DNA from: Bacteroidota bacterium
GTDB lineage: Bacteria; Bacteroidota; Bacteroidia; Flavobacteriales_D; Sanyastnellaceae
NCBI GenBank assembly: GCA_027624855.1
Contig: JAQBTQ010000017.1
Coordinates: forward strand, 1-49,529
Direction of reading: 5' to 3'
Length of the DNA: 49,529 nt
In this document: piece after piece, positions 16,664-26,301 of the stretch
Layout of the letters: each line of letters starts with the position of its first letter
Numbering within the stretch: position 1 is the stretch's first letter
The notes under the pieces: model-generated
Told to the model about the DNA's origin: nothing
Database searches by the model: none
The model's input: the letters and a program-made list of their open reading frames with translations, nothing else
Translations under genes and position numbers: made by a program

Positions 16664-18847
16664 ATGCAGGCTTGGAAAAAAGTCATCCAACAAATCGACC
16701 CGGCTTGGAAAGCAGCAGGTTTGACGTTGTTATGGGTGGCTTTTTTGCATCCAGACATCTTGTTTCAACCCAATGCTGTCCTCCTTGCTTCGAATGGTGA
16801 TACGGTCAAAAACATCTACACCCTTGCCTGGCAATTGGCCCACGGGACTCCCTTTTCCACGGAATTTTCGGGGATGGGCTGGCCCTTCACCGAGCATGTA
16901 TTCTACACAGATGGACATCCTCTATTTGCATGGTTAATAGGAGGATGGCTTATCCCAGGGGTGTTTCCGGCTGAATGGACTGCTGGAATCCTTCACCTCA
17001 TCATCATTCTCTCATGGGCAATTACCGCTGCAATCATCGTCAAAATCTTTGATCATTTTGGATTCAGAGGATGGGTCGCCATCATCCTTAGTGGCTTCAT
17101 TGTCCTCCAACATCCCCAGATTTTGCGATGGTCAGGGCATTATGCTATGGCCTATACCCTTGCCATTCCGTTGACTTGGTATTTGCAGCTAAAATGGCAA
17201 AAGACCTATGCATGGAAATGGGCAATAGCCCAAGGCTTGAATCTCATTGTCTGGCTACTCACCCATGCGTATTTAGGGGCCATAGCCGCCGCTTTCGCCG
17301 GGTTATTTGGGGGCATGATGTGGATCATGAATTCGCGAAACATCCGGGTGTTTGGCCAACTTCTGATCGCGACAATCGGCCCACTGGCCCTCTATTTGAC
17401 CACACTTAAGCTCACGGACTATCATCCATTTCGAACCGACATGCCGTATGGCTTTTGGGACAATGTTTCGCAATGGAATGCCGCTCTGCTTCCTTCGCAT
17501 GGGTTGCTCGGAAATTTGCGAAGGGAACTCGGCTGGGGCATGACCACATGGGAGGGCTGGGGGTATCTTGGCACCGGCACGTGGGTCGTTGGCATTGTAT
17601 CAGCATCACTTGTGATTTTCCGAGTCGTTCAAAATCGTCCTTTCATATTCCGCCCGAACGCCAGCCTGTCGACGAGCATGATGGCCGGTATCATTTTGTT
17701 TGCCGTCGCCGTTGGAGAGCCCTTTCTAACTGGGAACAGGGAATGGCTCGAGCAATCCAAATTCTTTATGCAATTTCGAGCCATTGGGCGATTCACATGG
17801 CCTGCGGTGTGGGTCTTTCCTGTAGCTGCGATTTGTTGGTTAAATCAACGCAAATTCAAGTGGGGTATGATGGCCATGACCATGCTGGTTGGCCTAGACG
17901 CTTTTTGGATGCAACAGGAAGCCCGGCATGAATTGGAAATCCGCCAGAACGGATTTGCGACGGCTGAACCACAATTTCAACGATTGAAATCAATCGCCGA
18001 CGAAAATGACGCCGTCGCCATTCATCCCTTGCCCTATTTTCAAATGGGAAGTGAAAGCGTTGGACGATCAGGCACGCAGCGCGCCCACGATCGGACGCTG
18101 CTCGCATCATTTCATTCAGGCCTTCCCACCACCGGCACCCACCTCACTCGCATGAGTATCCCTGAGTCAAGAACACTGGCCGAATGGATGGGACATCCCG
18201 CGCTCCCAAAACAATTGATGATAGCGCTCTCCGAAGAGCAGCTCCATCAATCCATTTTATTATTCGCCTGCGATGATTCAAATCGATGGTTGGATGACGA
18301 TTACCGCATTTGGAATTCCGGTTCTCCCACCGCTGATCCTGACATCCGTATTTTGAAATTGGAAAAATTCTCCGAATTGAGTCAAGACTCCTCCGCTGTA
18401 ACGTTGTTCGGCAACGAGAAGGATTGGAGATGGAAAGGCCTGAATCAGTATCCATTTCATGACGCGCTCGAAGGTGATTCCATTGCCATTGGGCATTGGA
18501 ATGAATACCTCATCGTGGACACCGTACAACCCGACTCATCATGGTTATACGTCCCATGGGAGGCCAGTTGTTGGTTTTGGCATGGTGGGACGTTTCGTGG
18601 TCGGGATGATTTGCGGTATGCTTGGGTGGCCGAGGCTGAATGGAGAGATGGCAGCCGCGAATGGATAAAAAGCATCCCCGTTGCCGCTTCTGGAGACCAC
18701 CGAGGAAATTGGACCCGAGCAGCACTTGTACTTCGTTTGGATTCATTGCCTTCCTCCCTGTATTTCTTTGCAGTGGGTTTCGAAAGCATAGGGGACAGCA
18801 TCCGCGCAGATGCATATCGCATTCAACCCTTAGCTGAAATCCAGTGA
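16664..18847 (+). CDS. Large polytopic membrane protein with GT-C-like layout, function unknown
   Basis: The protein has 727 residues from the ATG at 16664; the TTG one codon earlier is an alternative. About the first 430 residues contain some ten hydrophobic segments (for example AGILHLIIILSWAITAAIIV, WVAIILSGFIVL, LIATIGPLALYLTTL), followed by a largely soluble C-terminal portion of about 300 residues. A large loop after the first membrane segment (SNGDTVKNIYTLAWQLAHG) carries an acidic residue, as in GT-C glycosyltransferases that use lipid-linked sugars. That resemblance is topological only; I do not recognise a named family. A role in glycosylating surface polymers is one possibility. 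It follows the bacilliredoxin by 10 bases and precedes trpS by 43 bases. Confidence 0.75.
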   Translation: MQAWKKVIQQIDPAWKAAGLTLLWVAFLHPDILFQPNAVLLASNGDTVKNIYTLAWQLAHGTPFSTEFSGMGWPFTEHVFYTDGHPLFAWLIGGWLIPGVFPAEWTAGILHLIIILSWAITAAIIVKIFDHFGFRGWVAIILSGFIVLQHPQILRWSGHYAMAYTLAIPLTWYLQLKWQKTYAWKWAIAQGLNLIVWLLTHAYLGAIAAAFAGLFGGMMWIMNSRNIRVFGQLLIATIGPLALYLTTLKLTDYHPFRTDMPYGFWDNVSQWNAALLPSHGLLGNLRRELGWGMTTWEGWGYLGTGTWVVGIVSASLVIFRVVQNRPFIFRPNASLSTSMMAGIILFAVAVGEPFLTGNREWLEQSKFFMQFRAIGRFTWPAVWVFPVAAICWLNQRKFKWGMMAMTMLVGLDAFWMQQEARHELEIRQNGFATAEPQFQRLKSIADENDAVAIHPLPYFQMGSESVGRSGTQRAHDRTLLASFHSGLPTTGTHLTRMSIPESRTLAEWMGHPALPKQLMIALSEEQLHQSILLFACDDSNRWLDDDYRIWNSGSPTADPDIRILKLEKFSELSQDSSAVTLFGNEKDWRWKGLNQYPFHDALEGDSIAIGHWNEYLIVDTVQPDSSWLYVPWEASCWFWHGGTFRGRDDLRYAWVAEAEWRDGSREWIKSIPVAASGDHRGNWTRAALVLRLDSLPSSLYFFAVGFESIGDSIRADAYRIQPLAEIQ

Positions 18848-18876
18848 AATAATCTTTGTAACCGGAGAAGCCAGCG

Positions 18877-18884
18877 TAAATTTG
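18877..18884 (+). promoter_or_regulatory. Putative -7 element of trpS, very close to the ATG
   Basis: TAAATTTG matches TAnnTTTG and ends 6 bases before the ATG at 18891, implying a near-leaderless transcript if used. A second, less perfect candidate (taatctttg) lies about 25 bases further upstream. Confidence 0.35.
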
Positions 18885-18890
18885 GCGCCT

Positions 18891-19862
18891 ATGGCGAGGA
18901 TCTTAACAGGCATTCAAAGCACAGGAACCCCTCATTTGGGAAACTTACTTGGGGCAATTCGTCCAGCCATCGACCTGGCGAATCAATCCGAAAACGAATC
19001 GTTTCTGTTCATTGCCGATTTACACTCCCTGACCCAGGTCAAGGATGGTAACACCTTGCGTCAGAACACATACGCTGTGGCTGCGGCATGGCTTGCCTTT
19101 GGATTGGATACGAAACGCACGGTTTTTTATCGGCAAAGTGACGTCCCAGAAGTCACAGAGCTCGCTTGGTATTTGAATTGCTTTTTTCCATACCAGCGAC
19201 TCACCCTTGCGCACAGTTTCAAGGATAAAGCAGATCGACTCGAGGATGTGAATGGGGGGCTGTTTTCTTATCCAATGTTGATGGCCGCCGATATTTTACT
19301 GTACGATGCCGATTTTGTGCCCGTTGGAAAAGATCAACTGCAACATTTGGAGATGACCCGTGACGTGGCCAGCCGATTCAACCATAAGATGGGCGAAACA
19401 TTCGTTGTGCCCAAGGAACTAATCCGAGAAGAGACGCAACTCGTTCCAGGATTAGACGGGGAAAAAATGTCCAAATCAAAAGGAAATATCCTTGACATTT
19501 TTGCTGATGAAAAATCGTTGAAGCAACGCATCAACAAAGAAATCATTACCGACGCAACTCCGCTTGAAGACCCCAAAGATCCCGACAGCTCAGTCGTCTA
19601 TCAACTATACAAACTCGTCGCTTCCGAATCAGATGCGAATGCAATGGCATCCGCTTTGCGTGCCGGAGGCTATGGTTGGGGACATGCGAAGAAGGCCCTT
19701 TTGGAGGCTGTTGTCGATGGATTTGCCCCACAACGTGAAGCCTTCAATCAGTGGATGAATGACCGGAATGCCCTTGACTCAGAGCTTTCGAAGGGTGCTG
19801 CGCGGGCCCGTGAAGTAGCCCAACCCGTGCTGCAAAGGGTAAGAGAAAAAATTGGGTTTTAA
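18891..19862 (+). CDS. trpS: Tryptophan--tRNA ligase
   Basis: A class I aminoacyl-tRNA synthetase charging tRNA(Trp). It has 323 residues. The HIGH-like signature is TPHLGN at residues 13-18 within RILTGIQSTGTPHLGNLLGA, and the KMSKS loop is intact at 192-196 (GEKMSKSKGN). Other TrpRS features include FLFIADLHSLT, YPMLMAADILLYDADFVPVG and QLQHLEMTRDVASRFN. A TTG three codons upstream overlaps the -7 element and is not used here. Complete and ordinary. Confidence 0.95.
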   Translation: MARILTGIQSTGTPHLGNLLGAIRPAIDLANQSENESFLFIADLHSLTQVKDGNTLRQNTYAVAAAWLAFGLDTKRTVFYRQSDVPEVTELAWYLNCFFPYQRLTLAHSFKDKADRLEDVNGGLFSYPMLMAADILLYDADFVPVGKDQLQHLEMTRDVASRFNHKMGETFVVPKELIREETQLVPGLDGEKMSKSKGNILDIFADEKSLKQRINKEIITDATPLEDPKDPDSSVVYQLYKLVASESDANAMASALRAGGYGWGHAKKALLEAVVDGFAPQREAFNQWMNDRNALDSELSKGAARAREVAQPVLQRVREKIGF

Positions 19863-19920
19863 AAAATTGGCATGCTCCTTGGTTGAGGGATGAAAATACT
19901 CATCGCTCAAAACAAGAATC

Positions 19921-21834
19921 ATGAAACACGCCCTATTGGCCCTCTTTATGTTTTCAGCTATCGCCTCGGTGTTTGCTGCGAATTCCCAAAAAAACAATCC
20001 CGATGTCGCTGTCGAAACCAAAATTGATCACGTTGTCGTGTATCAACAAGGCGCTCAAATTGAACGGATTGCAGAGATTGAATTAAACGAAGGTCGCTCG
20101 ACCGTTGTATTCGAGGGCCTCAATACTGCCATCGATCCGTCGCAAATACGCCTAACGGGCAACGGCCCATTTCAAGTACTCAGCATTTCGCATCGATACC
20201 ATACCGATACCCTTAGCGGTGCTGCTTCGGCCCAAAAACGAAATGACTTGCAGGTGGAAAGGAACGAGCTCCAAAAAGAGATCAACCAATTGAATACAGA
20301 AAACATCATCTTCGACCGAGAAGAGCAGTTGTTATTGAATAACCAAGGATTCACTGTCAAGGACAGCGGCGTCGATTTGGAACGATTGATCAAAGCATCC
20401 CAATTTTTTAGAGAACGATTTGAGGCCATTCAATTGGGTCGGTTGGAATTGCAAAAAGAGATCAATGTGATTCAACAAAAAATGATCGCCATCGATCAAG
20501 AAAGCGCTGCGCTGCCCGTATTGCGCACAGAAACGTTTCTCGAAGTCATTGTCAATGTAGAAGCTTCGAGAGAAACAGAAGGAAAGCTCCTTTTGAGCTA
20601 TTGGATGAATAACGCCGGATGGAATCCTTCCTACAACGCTCGGGTCTCCGACATCACGGAGCCATTGAAATTGGAATACCAAGCCTTGGTGTTTCAAAAC
20701 ACCGGAGAAACTTGGGAAGATGTTGGGCTAAGCATAGCCACAGGAACTCCCAGCAAGAACCGATCAAAACCTCAACTGCAGCCTTGGAGTTTAGACGGAC
20801 AAAGCCTCAAAAACAATCAACAAGGAACAGCCAATGCTTGGCTCAAATCCAAGCCCTACAATCCCAATGTTCAGCAAATCCGAGGACAGCTCTACGATTC
20901 CAATGGGCAACCTCTCATTGGAGCGCAGGTCACCGTCGGGAACAACCGCGTTGTCACTGATATTAACGGATTCTACAGCCTCTCAGTCCCCTCTGGTGTA
21001 AGCACCATTCAATACACGAGTGTGGGGCACGCCATGGAAACGCTCAATGTCAGCGATCCCGTCATGAACGTGTCATTGGCTCCGAATATGGTGATGGAGA
21101 GCGTCGAAATTGCAAGTTCCATGTTGGACGAACGGGAGGCGCTCTTCTCCCCGAGGGCCAAACGACGAGATGACTTTAACAACAACGAAGCCATGGATTT
21201 TGCGCCCGTTGCCGTTGAACACAGCCCGACGCAAACCCGATTTGACGTCAGTGCCCGATACAATATTCCAGGGGACGGAAAGCCTCACGCGGTTCGGGTA
21301 TTGGAGCATCAGCTGCCCGTAGATTATCTGTATCAATGCACGCCAAAACTTGACCCACAAGTGTATTTGACCGCGTTGTTCACTGATTGGGAAGAATTGG
21401 ACCTCATCAATGGCCGAATGCACATTTATTTCGAAGATGATTACGTCGGAGAAAGCCAGTTGCGATTGGATTTTGCCGAGGACACCTTAGCCATTTCTCT
21501 CGGGCCCGACCCCTCCATTCAAGTGCGCAGGAAACGTACCATGCGTGAGGATCGGTCCAGCTTAATGAGCGGTAAAAAAGAATTCCTGAGGGAGTACGTC
21601 TTCACCATCACCAATCGAAAAGAGTCGAGCATCCACATCCAAATTGATGATCAGTTGCCCATTGCCGATAATGAAGAAATCGAGATCAACCGCTTGAAAC
21701 TCGATGGCGCAGAAGTTGACAAAACCACTGGTCATGTTGTGTGGGACTTGGAAATCAGTCCTGGCAAAGAGGAAAAACGAACGTTCCGTTATGAAGTCAA
21801 ATCACCCAAAGAACTCTTCGTTCAAATCCAGTGA
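19921..21834 (+). CDS. MuiA-like DUF4140/DUF4139 protein with an inserted CarboxypepD_reg-like domain
   Basis: A 637-residue exported protein with signal peptide MKHALLALFMFSAIASVFAA. A DUF4140-type beta domain follows (VVVYQQGAQIERIAEIELNE), then a coiled coil at about 105-205 (LQKEINQLNTEN, LQKEINVIQQKM). The DUF4139 region starts with SYWMNNAGWNPSYNARV and NTGETWEDVGLSIATGTPS and resumes in the C-terminal third. Inserted at about 318-385 is a carboxypeptidase-regulatory-like beta domain (IRGQLYDSNGQPLIGAQVTV, then VVTDINGFYSLSVPSG), of the kind at the N-terminus of TonB-dependent receptors. The family name comes from 'mucoidy inhibitor A'; its molecular role is unclear. It ends one base before the convergent amidohydrolase gene. 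Confidence 0.8.
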   Translation: MKHALLALFMFSAIASVFAANSQKNNPDVAVETKIDHVVVYQQGAQIERIAEIELNEGRSTVVFEGLNTAIDPSQIRLTGNGPFQVLSISHRYHTDTLSGAASAQKRNDLQVERNELQKEINQLNTENIIFDREEQLLLNNQGFTVKDSGVDLERLIKASQFFRERFEAIQLGRLELQKEINVIQQKMIAIDQESAALPVLRTETFLEVIVNVEASRETEGKLLLSYWMNNAGWNPSYNARVSDITEPLKLEYQALVFQNTGETWEDVGLSIATGTPSKNRSKPQLQPWSLDGQSLKNNQQGTANAWLKSKPYNPNVQQIRGQLYDSNGQPLIGAQVTVGNNRVVTDINGFYSLSVPSGVSTIQYTSVGHAMETLNVSDPVMNVSLAPNMVMESVEIASSMLDEREALFSPRAKRRDDFNNNEAMDFAPVAVEHSPTQTRFDVSARYNIPGDGKPHAVRVLEHQLPVDYLYQCTPKLDPQVYLTALFTDWEELDLINGRMHIYFEDDYVGESQLRLDFAEDTLAISLGPDPSIQVRRKRTMREDRSSLMSGKKEFLREYVFTITNRKESSIHIQIDDQLPIADNEEIEINRLKLDGAEVDKTTGHVVWDLEISPGKEEKRTFRYEVKSPKELFVQIQ

Positions 21835-21835
21835 T

Positions 21836-23155
21836 TCAGTCCTGAATGGGAGCACCGTATTTGGTTTGGAACTTTCGATATAACTGACGTTGACGATTAT
21901 CCAAGTCGATGGATCGGCCTTGAATAAACGCCTCTACTACGTCATTGGTCATCATGTCAAGGGCGTCACCTTCGGAAATGAAGAAGGTGGCGTCCTTTCC
22001 TGTTTCAATACTCCCACAAAACGCATCGACCCCCATCATTTTGGCCGTGTTCAAGGTGACGCTTTGCACCGCCTGTTCATAGGTCAACCCGTAAGCGTGG
22101 GCTGTTCCAGCGAGAAATGGCAAGTTGCGCACCCCCATATGCTCCATTCCTCCCTCATTCTGAAGGCAGAATAAGACGCCTTCATCCTGTAGTTGTTTCG
22201 GAAGCCTAAACGGCTGGTCTACGTCGTCTTCTGCAAAACGCGGCAAGGAGTGCACGCGATGTACCATTACCGAAACTTCATTGTCCCGTAATAAATCCGC
22301 AACCAATGCCGCATCCGACCCCCCAACGATAACCATTTCCTGAATGCCCATCTCGCGCTTGAAATGCACCGCCTCGGTGATCTGTCTGATATCATCGGCA
22401 TGCACATAAAGTCGAAGGGTTCCATCGAACAAGCCTTTCATTGCCTCTTGCCGCACATCCCTTACCTCGTTTTCTGACCTGTTTCCATCCTCCGCATAAG
22501 CTTTGGCTTCTGTAAAAAACCGTTGGATTTCATGGCGCTCTTGATCATACGTTTTGCGCTTTTGCACGTCGATGGTTCCATCCTGACGATGGCGATGGTG
22601 AGTGGAGGGCCAATTCAAATGAATTCCATCTACCGTTTTGAGCGCTGCATCTTCCCAATTCCACCCATCGAAATGAACGAAGGCGCTGGAGCCACTGATT
22701 ACCCCGCCCCTTGGTGTGATTTGGCCCATTAACACTCCGTTCGATCTCACGGTTGGAGTCACTTCGCTGTCGGTGTTGAACGCGATGATAGATCGAACGT
22801 GGGGCTTAAAAGTCCCTACTTCTGCAAAATCGCGCGTCGCCCGAACAGCTTCGATTTCTTGTAGGCCCAGCGTTGAGTTTGGCGCGATGAATCCCGGATA
22901 CAGGTGCTTCCCTTGGGCATCAATGATCCGGTCATATCGGGAACGATCAACCGCTCGGGAAAAACCGACGTAATCAAATTTTCCATTCCGAAAACCAATG
23001 GCCGAATTATTCAATACATCTCCCGTGCCCAAGTGAGCTGTCGCATTGACAATTAAAATCGATTCAGACTGATTGGGCGCTGGAGTCTGTTGTGACCGGG
23101 TTGTGACCGCAAAAATCAGCGCCAATGTGGTCAATATTGAAATCTGCTTCTTCAT
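21836..23155 (-). CDS. Secreted amidohydrolase-like protein lacking the HxH metal motif
   Basis: A 439-residue protein with an N-terminal signal sequence (KQISILTTLALIFAVTT). It has the amidohydrolase beta-sandwich start (IIDAQGKHLYPGFIAPNSTL) and the C-terminal return to the sandwich (GSIETGKDATFFISEGDALD). In active members the strand after PGFI reads D-x-H-x-H; here the two histidines are replaced by Asn93 and Thr95, so a normal binuclear metal site cannot form. It starts within the last codon of the upstream gene (4-base ATGA overlap), so the two are translationally coupled and may form a complex. A structural or regulatory partner of the larger protein is my inference. Confidence 0.8.
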   Translation of the reverse strand: MKKQISILTTLALIFAVTTRSQQTPAPNQSESILIVNATAHLGTGDVLNNSAIGFRNGKFDYVGFSRAVDRSRYDRIIDAQGKHLYPGFIAPNSTLGLQEIEAVRATRDFAEVGTFKPHVRSIIAFNTDSEVTPTVRSNGVLMGQITPRGGVISGSSAFVHFDGWNWEDAALKTVDGIHLNWPSTHHRHRQDGTIDVQKRKTYDQERHEIQRFFTEAKAYAEDGNRSENEVRDVRQEAMKGLFDGTLRLYVHADDIRQITEAVHFKREMGIQEMVIVGGSDAALVADLLRDNEVSVMVHRVHSLPRFAEDDVDQPFRLPKQLQDEGVLFCLQNEGGMEHMGVRNLPFLAGTAHAYGLTYEQAVQSVTLNTAKMMGVDAFCGSIETGKDATFFISEGDALDMMTNDVVEAFIQGRSIDLDNRQRQLYRKFQTKYGAPIQD

Positions 23156-26100
23156 CGGTTCTCGTCGGTTAAGGTGTCACAGTGGTAATGAAATTTTACG
23201 CGCTCCGTGGGAGTTCTGCCGCCTCCTTCTGACTCCAGCTTCATGGCTTGAATCAGTCTGGCTCGTTCACTTTGCATCCATAAGCGCTTGGCTTGATCCT
23301 CTTCCAAATCAAAGTACTTGATTCCGTCAACATACGTTTGCTCTGCACGTGCATACACACTCAACGGATGATCGTCCCACAAGACCAAGTCAGCGTCTTT
23401 GCCAACAACAATGGACCCTACGCGATGATCAATTCGCAGTAATTTTGCTGGGTTGATGGTCACAAATTTGAGGGCTTCTTCTTCTGAAACTCCACCATAT
23501 TTCACAGCTTTTGCCGCTTCTTGGTTCAATCGCCGCGCCATTTCAGCATCATCCGAATTAAACGCAGTGACAATGCCTTGTCCATGCAGTACCGCCCCGT
23601 TGTATGGAATTGCATCCTTCACCTCATACTTATATGCCCACCAATCACTGAAACTTGAGCCTCCAGCCCCATGCGAAGCCATTTTGTCCGCGACCTTATA
23701 GCCCTCTAAGATGTGTGTAAACGTGTTGATCGTAAAGCCCATAGAATCTGCAACGTGCATGAGCATATTGATTTCATCTTGCCGGTAACTGTGACAGGTC
23801 ACGAATCGTTCTTCATTTAAAATTTGCGCCAGGGTTTCCAATTCCAAATCCCTGCGAGGTTGAACCAATGATGATTCATTTCGACGCAATCGAAAACCGG
23901 GTTTGTTTTGAGCAATGCGATAGGCTTTCCAGGCATTATCGTATTCTCTCGCTCGATAAAAATGATCGTAGTATACCTGTTCCACTCCCATGCGGGTTTG
24001 TGGAAATCGCGATTGGTAGTCATTGCCCCAATTACTCTGCTTCACATTTTCACCCAAGGCGAACTTGATGAACGGAGAAGCTTCTTCGAACAACATTTCA
24101 CGGGGAGATGCTCCCCACCTAAACTTGATGATGGCACTTTGACCTCCAATGGGATTGGCCGATCCATGCAAGATCTGAGCACACGTTACTCCGCCTGCTA
24201 GCTGACGATAAATGTTGACATCCTCGCTATTTACAGCTGATTGGATACTCACTTCGGCGCTGCTCGCTTGGGTGCCTTCGTTGATTCCGCGTGTCGCAGC
24301 GATGTGCGTGTGTTCATCAATGATACCTGGAGTCAAATGCTTTCCCGTGGCATCGATTCGTTCGTATGCAGGGATGTTGGATCCAAAGACAACCGCTTCA
24401 TCCAAGCGTTGGCCTACCGCTAGGATTTTACCATTTTGGATGACCACATCAGCCGTCTCAAGGGTTCCCGCTTCATCGCATGTCCATACGGTTGCGCCTT
24501 CAAACCAAACGGTCCGATTACTCGGTTCTTCCGTATTTCCATAAGCGACAAATGGCCAAATCATTTCGCCTTGGACTTCTTGTAGCGAAGGTTCCCAAGT
24601 ATGAGCCTCGCCGTCCAATTCATTTTGCCGAATGGCGCTCCATTCAAACCAAGATCCATCCGCTCGTTGGCCTCTGCCTTCCCAGATACGACTATCCATC
24701 CAAATATTTCCCGAAATTCTCCACCACCCATTGATGTCAAGTGTGTCCAATTTGATCCCCATGCTCAACATGCGGCCGTCCGGATTGAAGTCCACCTTAA
24801 ACTCCGTGGAATCCAATAGAATTTTGGCTTTTGGTTTTTCGATATCGCCGCTCACTTCCAATTTCAAGACTCGGTCCTCCAATGCCAAATCATAGGTTCC
24901 TCGCACATCGACACGCATGCGATCCACATAGACGTGTTGTTCTCCTTGATTCCAATTTTCTAAAAGCTGCGCTTTTGGATGAAAAATGGGGCCATCTGTA
25001 ATGAGCACATTCGCCAGCAAACCCGGAGCAATAGACCCAACATCATTCGTCACACCAAGCATTGAAGCTGGAACTTCAGTCAACGCCGCCAAAGCCACCG
25101 ATTCTGGTAAGCCATATTCGATAGCCTTCCAGACTGCGCCTCGAATTTCACTTGGACTCTTTAACCCATCGGCGGTCAATGCGAATCGCATGCCAGCTGC
25201 ATGCACCCGCGCAGCATTCGTTGGAGCCAATTCCCAGTGTTTCAATTCATCCAGGCCTATCAATCGAGACACATACGGGTCGCTGACGTCAAACGCCTCA
25301 GGGCAATCCAAAGACAGCACCAAAGAAGCCTTGGTTTCCACCAATTCATCGATTCGCTGGTAGGCATTGTTGCCCGTCAACAAGATGAATTCATGTCCCA
25401 CTTCGTCACCCAAATAATCAGCTCGCAAAGCATCTTCCCATCCTCCGGCTTCAAAAAATGCAGGCAACGATCGCTGTGCATTGAATGCCTCCAATGATAA
25501 ATTGGTTTCCCTTCGTTCCTGTCGCAATGCGTCTTGTCCATACCAATCCGCATCGTAAAATGTCTGCTTCAACAGCGCAGTTGCACCCATCAACGATCGC
25601 GGATAGTCTTGTGAAGAGCTCCCTTTTCTGAAACTAAAATGCGCGGAAACTTCAGGATCAATCAGGGCAATACGCGGATCTTCCGCAAATCCTACCAATG
25701 CCCCGGTTCCGCGAACGATGCCATCCTGAACATGGGTAATCACTGATCCAAACCCTCCCTTTAAGTAGGCATCACGCGACTTTGAAGCGTCTTCTGGATT
25801 GAACAATGTTGCTGCTTCGGTTTCAGGTCGAATGGCCTCATTCCAGCCGAAGGCTCCCTTTTTATCGCTCAAGTCCTGAGGCCTTCGGTTCCAACCCGCC
25901 GATTGAACTTCTGGCAACGCGTATTGACTTTGAACATCCACAAATGCTGGATAAACATGCAAGCCTTTCAAATCATGCCGCACGACGGGTCCATTGATTT
26001 GAACTTCATTGGAAGGACCCACTTGCTCAATTCGCCCTTGATAGAAAACCACTGTCGCATTTTCAATGACCTGCGTTGCATTGATGTGAACCGTTGCATG

Positions 26101-26235
26101 TTCCAACGCAGTGCGGACCAACTGCTTGTTCACAACACCATTCACCGGAAAAGTCTCTTGTGCGTGCACAGAAATCAATCCAATGAGTGCAATACCCAAG
26201 CTTGTAATCCATTTCAATCTTTGCAAAATTTTCAT
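23152..26235 (-). CDS. Secreted tandem amidohydrolase, C-terminal domain with intact metal motif
   Basis: A 1027-residue protein with signal peptide (TSLGIALIGLISVHA). It contains two amidohydrolase-like modules. In the first the HxH motif is degraded: KGLHVYPAFVDVQSQY has Gln102 and Gln104 where histidines are expected. The second retains TPGIIDEHTHIAATRG with His642 and His644, followed by VTCHSYRQDEINMLM, GFTINTFTHILEGYKVADKM and a C-terminal FNSDDAEMARRLNQEA with the catalytic-type aspartate, then INPAKLLRIDHRVGSIVVGK. Such exported amidohydrolases are usually annotated as imidazolonepropionase-like or peptidase-like, but the substrate cannot be read from sequence. It overlaps the next gene by 4 bases and shares a 66-base divergent intergenic region with nfu. 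Confidence 0.85.
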   Translation of the reverse strand: MKILQRLKWITSLGIALIGLISVHAQETFPVNGVVNKQLVRTALEHATVHINATQVIENATVVFYQGRIEQVGPSNEVQINGPVVRHDLKGLHVYPAFVDVQSQYALPEVQSAGWNRRPQDLSDKKGAFGWNEAIRPETEAATLFNPEDASKSRDAYLKGGFGSVITHVQDGIVRGTGALVGFAEDPRIALIDPEVSAHFSFRKGSSSQDYPRSLMGATALLKQTFYDADWYGQDALRQERRETNLSLEAFNAQRSLPAFFEAGGWEDALRADYLGDEVGHEFILLTGNNAYQRIDELVETKASLVLSLDCPEAFDVSDPYVSRLIGLDELKHWELAPTNAARVHAAGMRFALTADGLKSPSEIRGAVWKAIEYGLPESVALAALTEVPASMLGVTNDVGSIAPGLLANVLITDGPIFHPKAQLLENWNQGEQHVYVDRMRVDVRGTYDLALEDRVLKLEVSGDIEKPKAKILLDSTEFKVDFNPDGRMLSMGIKLDTLDINGWWRISGNIWMDSRIWEGRGQRADGSWFEWSAIRQNELDGEAHTWEPSLQEVQGEMIWPFVAYGNTEEPSNRTVWFEGATVWTCDEAGTLETADVVIQNGKILAVGQRLDEAVVFGSNIPAYERIDATGKHLTPGIIDEHTHIAATRGINEGTQASSAEVSIQSAVNSEDVNIYRQLAGGVTCAQILHGSANPIGGQSAIIKFRWGASPREMLFEEASPFIKFALGENVKQSNWGNDYQSRFPQTRMGVEQVYYDHFYRAREYDNAWKAYRIAQNKPGFRLRRNESSLVQPRRDLELETLAQILNEERFVTCHSYRQDEINMLMHVADSMGFTINTFTHILEGYKVADKMASHGAGGSSFSDWWAYKYEVKDAIPYNGAVLHGQGIVTAFNSDDAEMARRLNQEAAKAVKYGGVSEEEALKFVTINPAKLLRIDHRVGSIVVGKDADLVLWDDHPLSVYARAEQTYVDGIKYFDLEEDQAKRLWMQSERARLIQAMKLESEGGGRTPTERVKFHYHCDTLTDENR

Positions 26236-26289
26236 CTTCCTACCGGGTTTTCATCTTCAATTAGAAGCGGCAATTTACGAGACGCCGCC

Positions 26290-26297
26290 TACCTTTG
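26290..26297 (+). promoter_or_regulatory. Putative -7 element of nfu, 4 bases from the ATG
   Basis: TACCTTTG lies 4 bases before the ATG at 26302. It fixes that ATG as the start (a long in-frame extension back to 25903 overlaps the divergent gene) and implies a leaderless or near-leaderless mRNA. Confidence 0.5.
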
Positions 26298-26301
26298 CAC
26301 C

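Noticed and set aside
25903-26301. N-terminal extension of the nfu reading frame by 133 residues
   Set aside because: It overlaps the divergent amidohydrolase gene, has no family similarity, and contains the -7 element just before the ATG at 26302.
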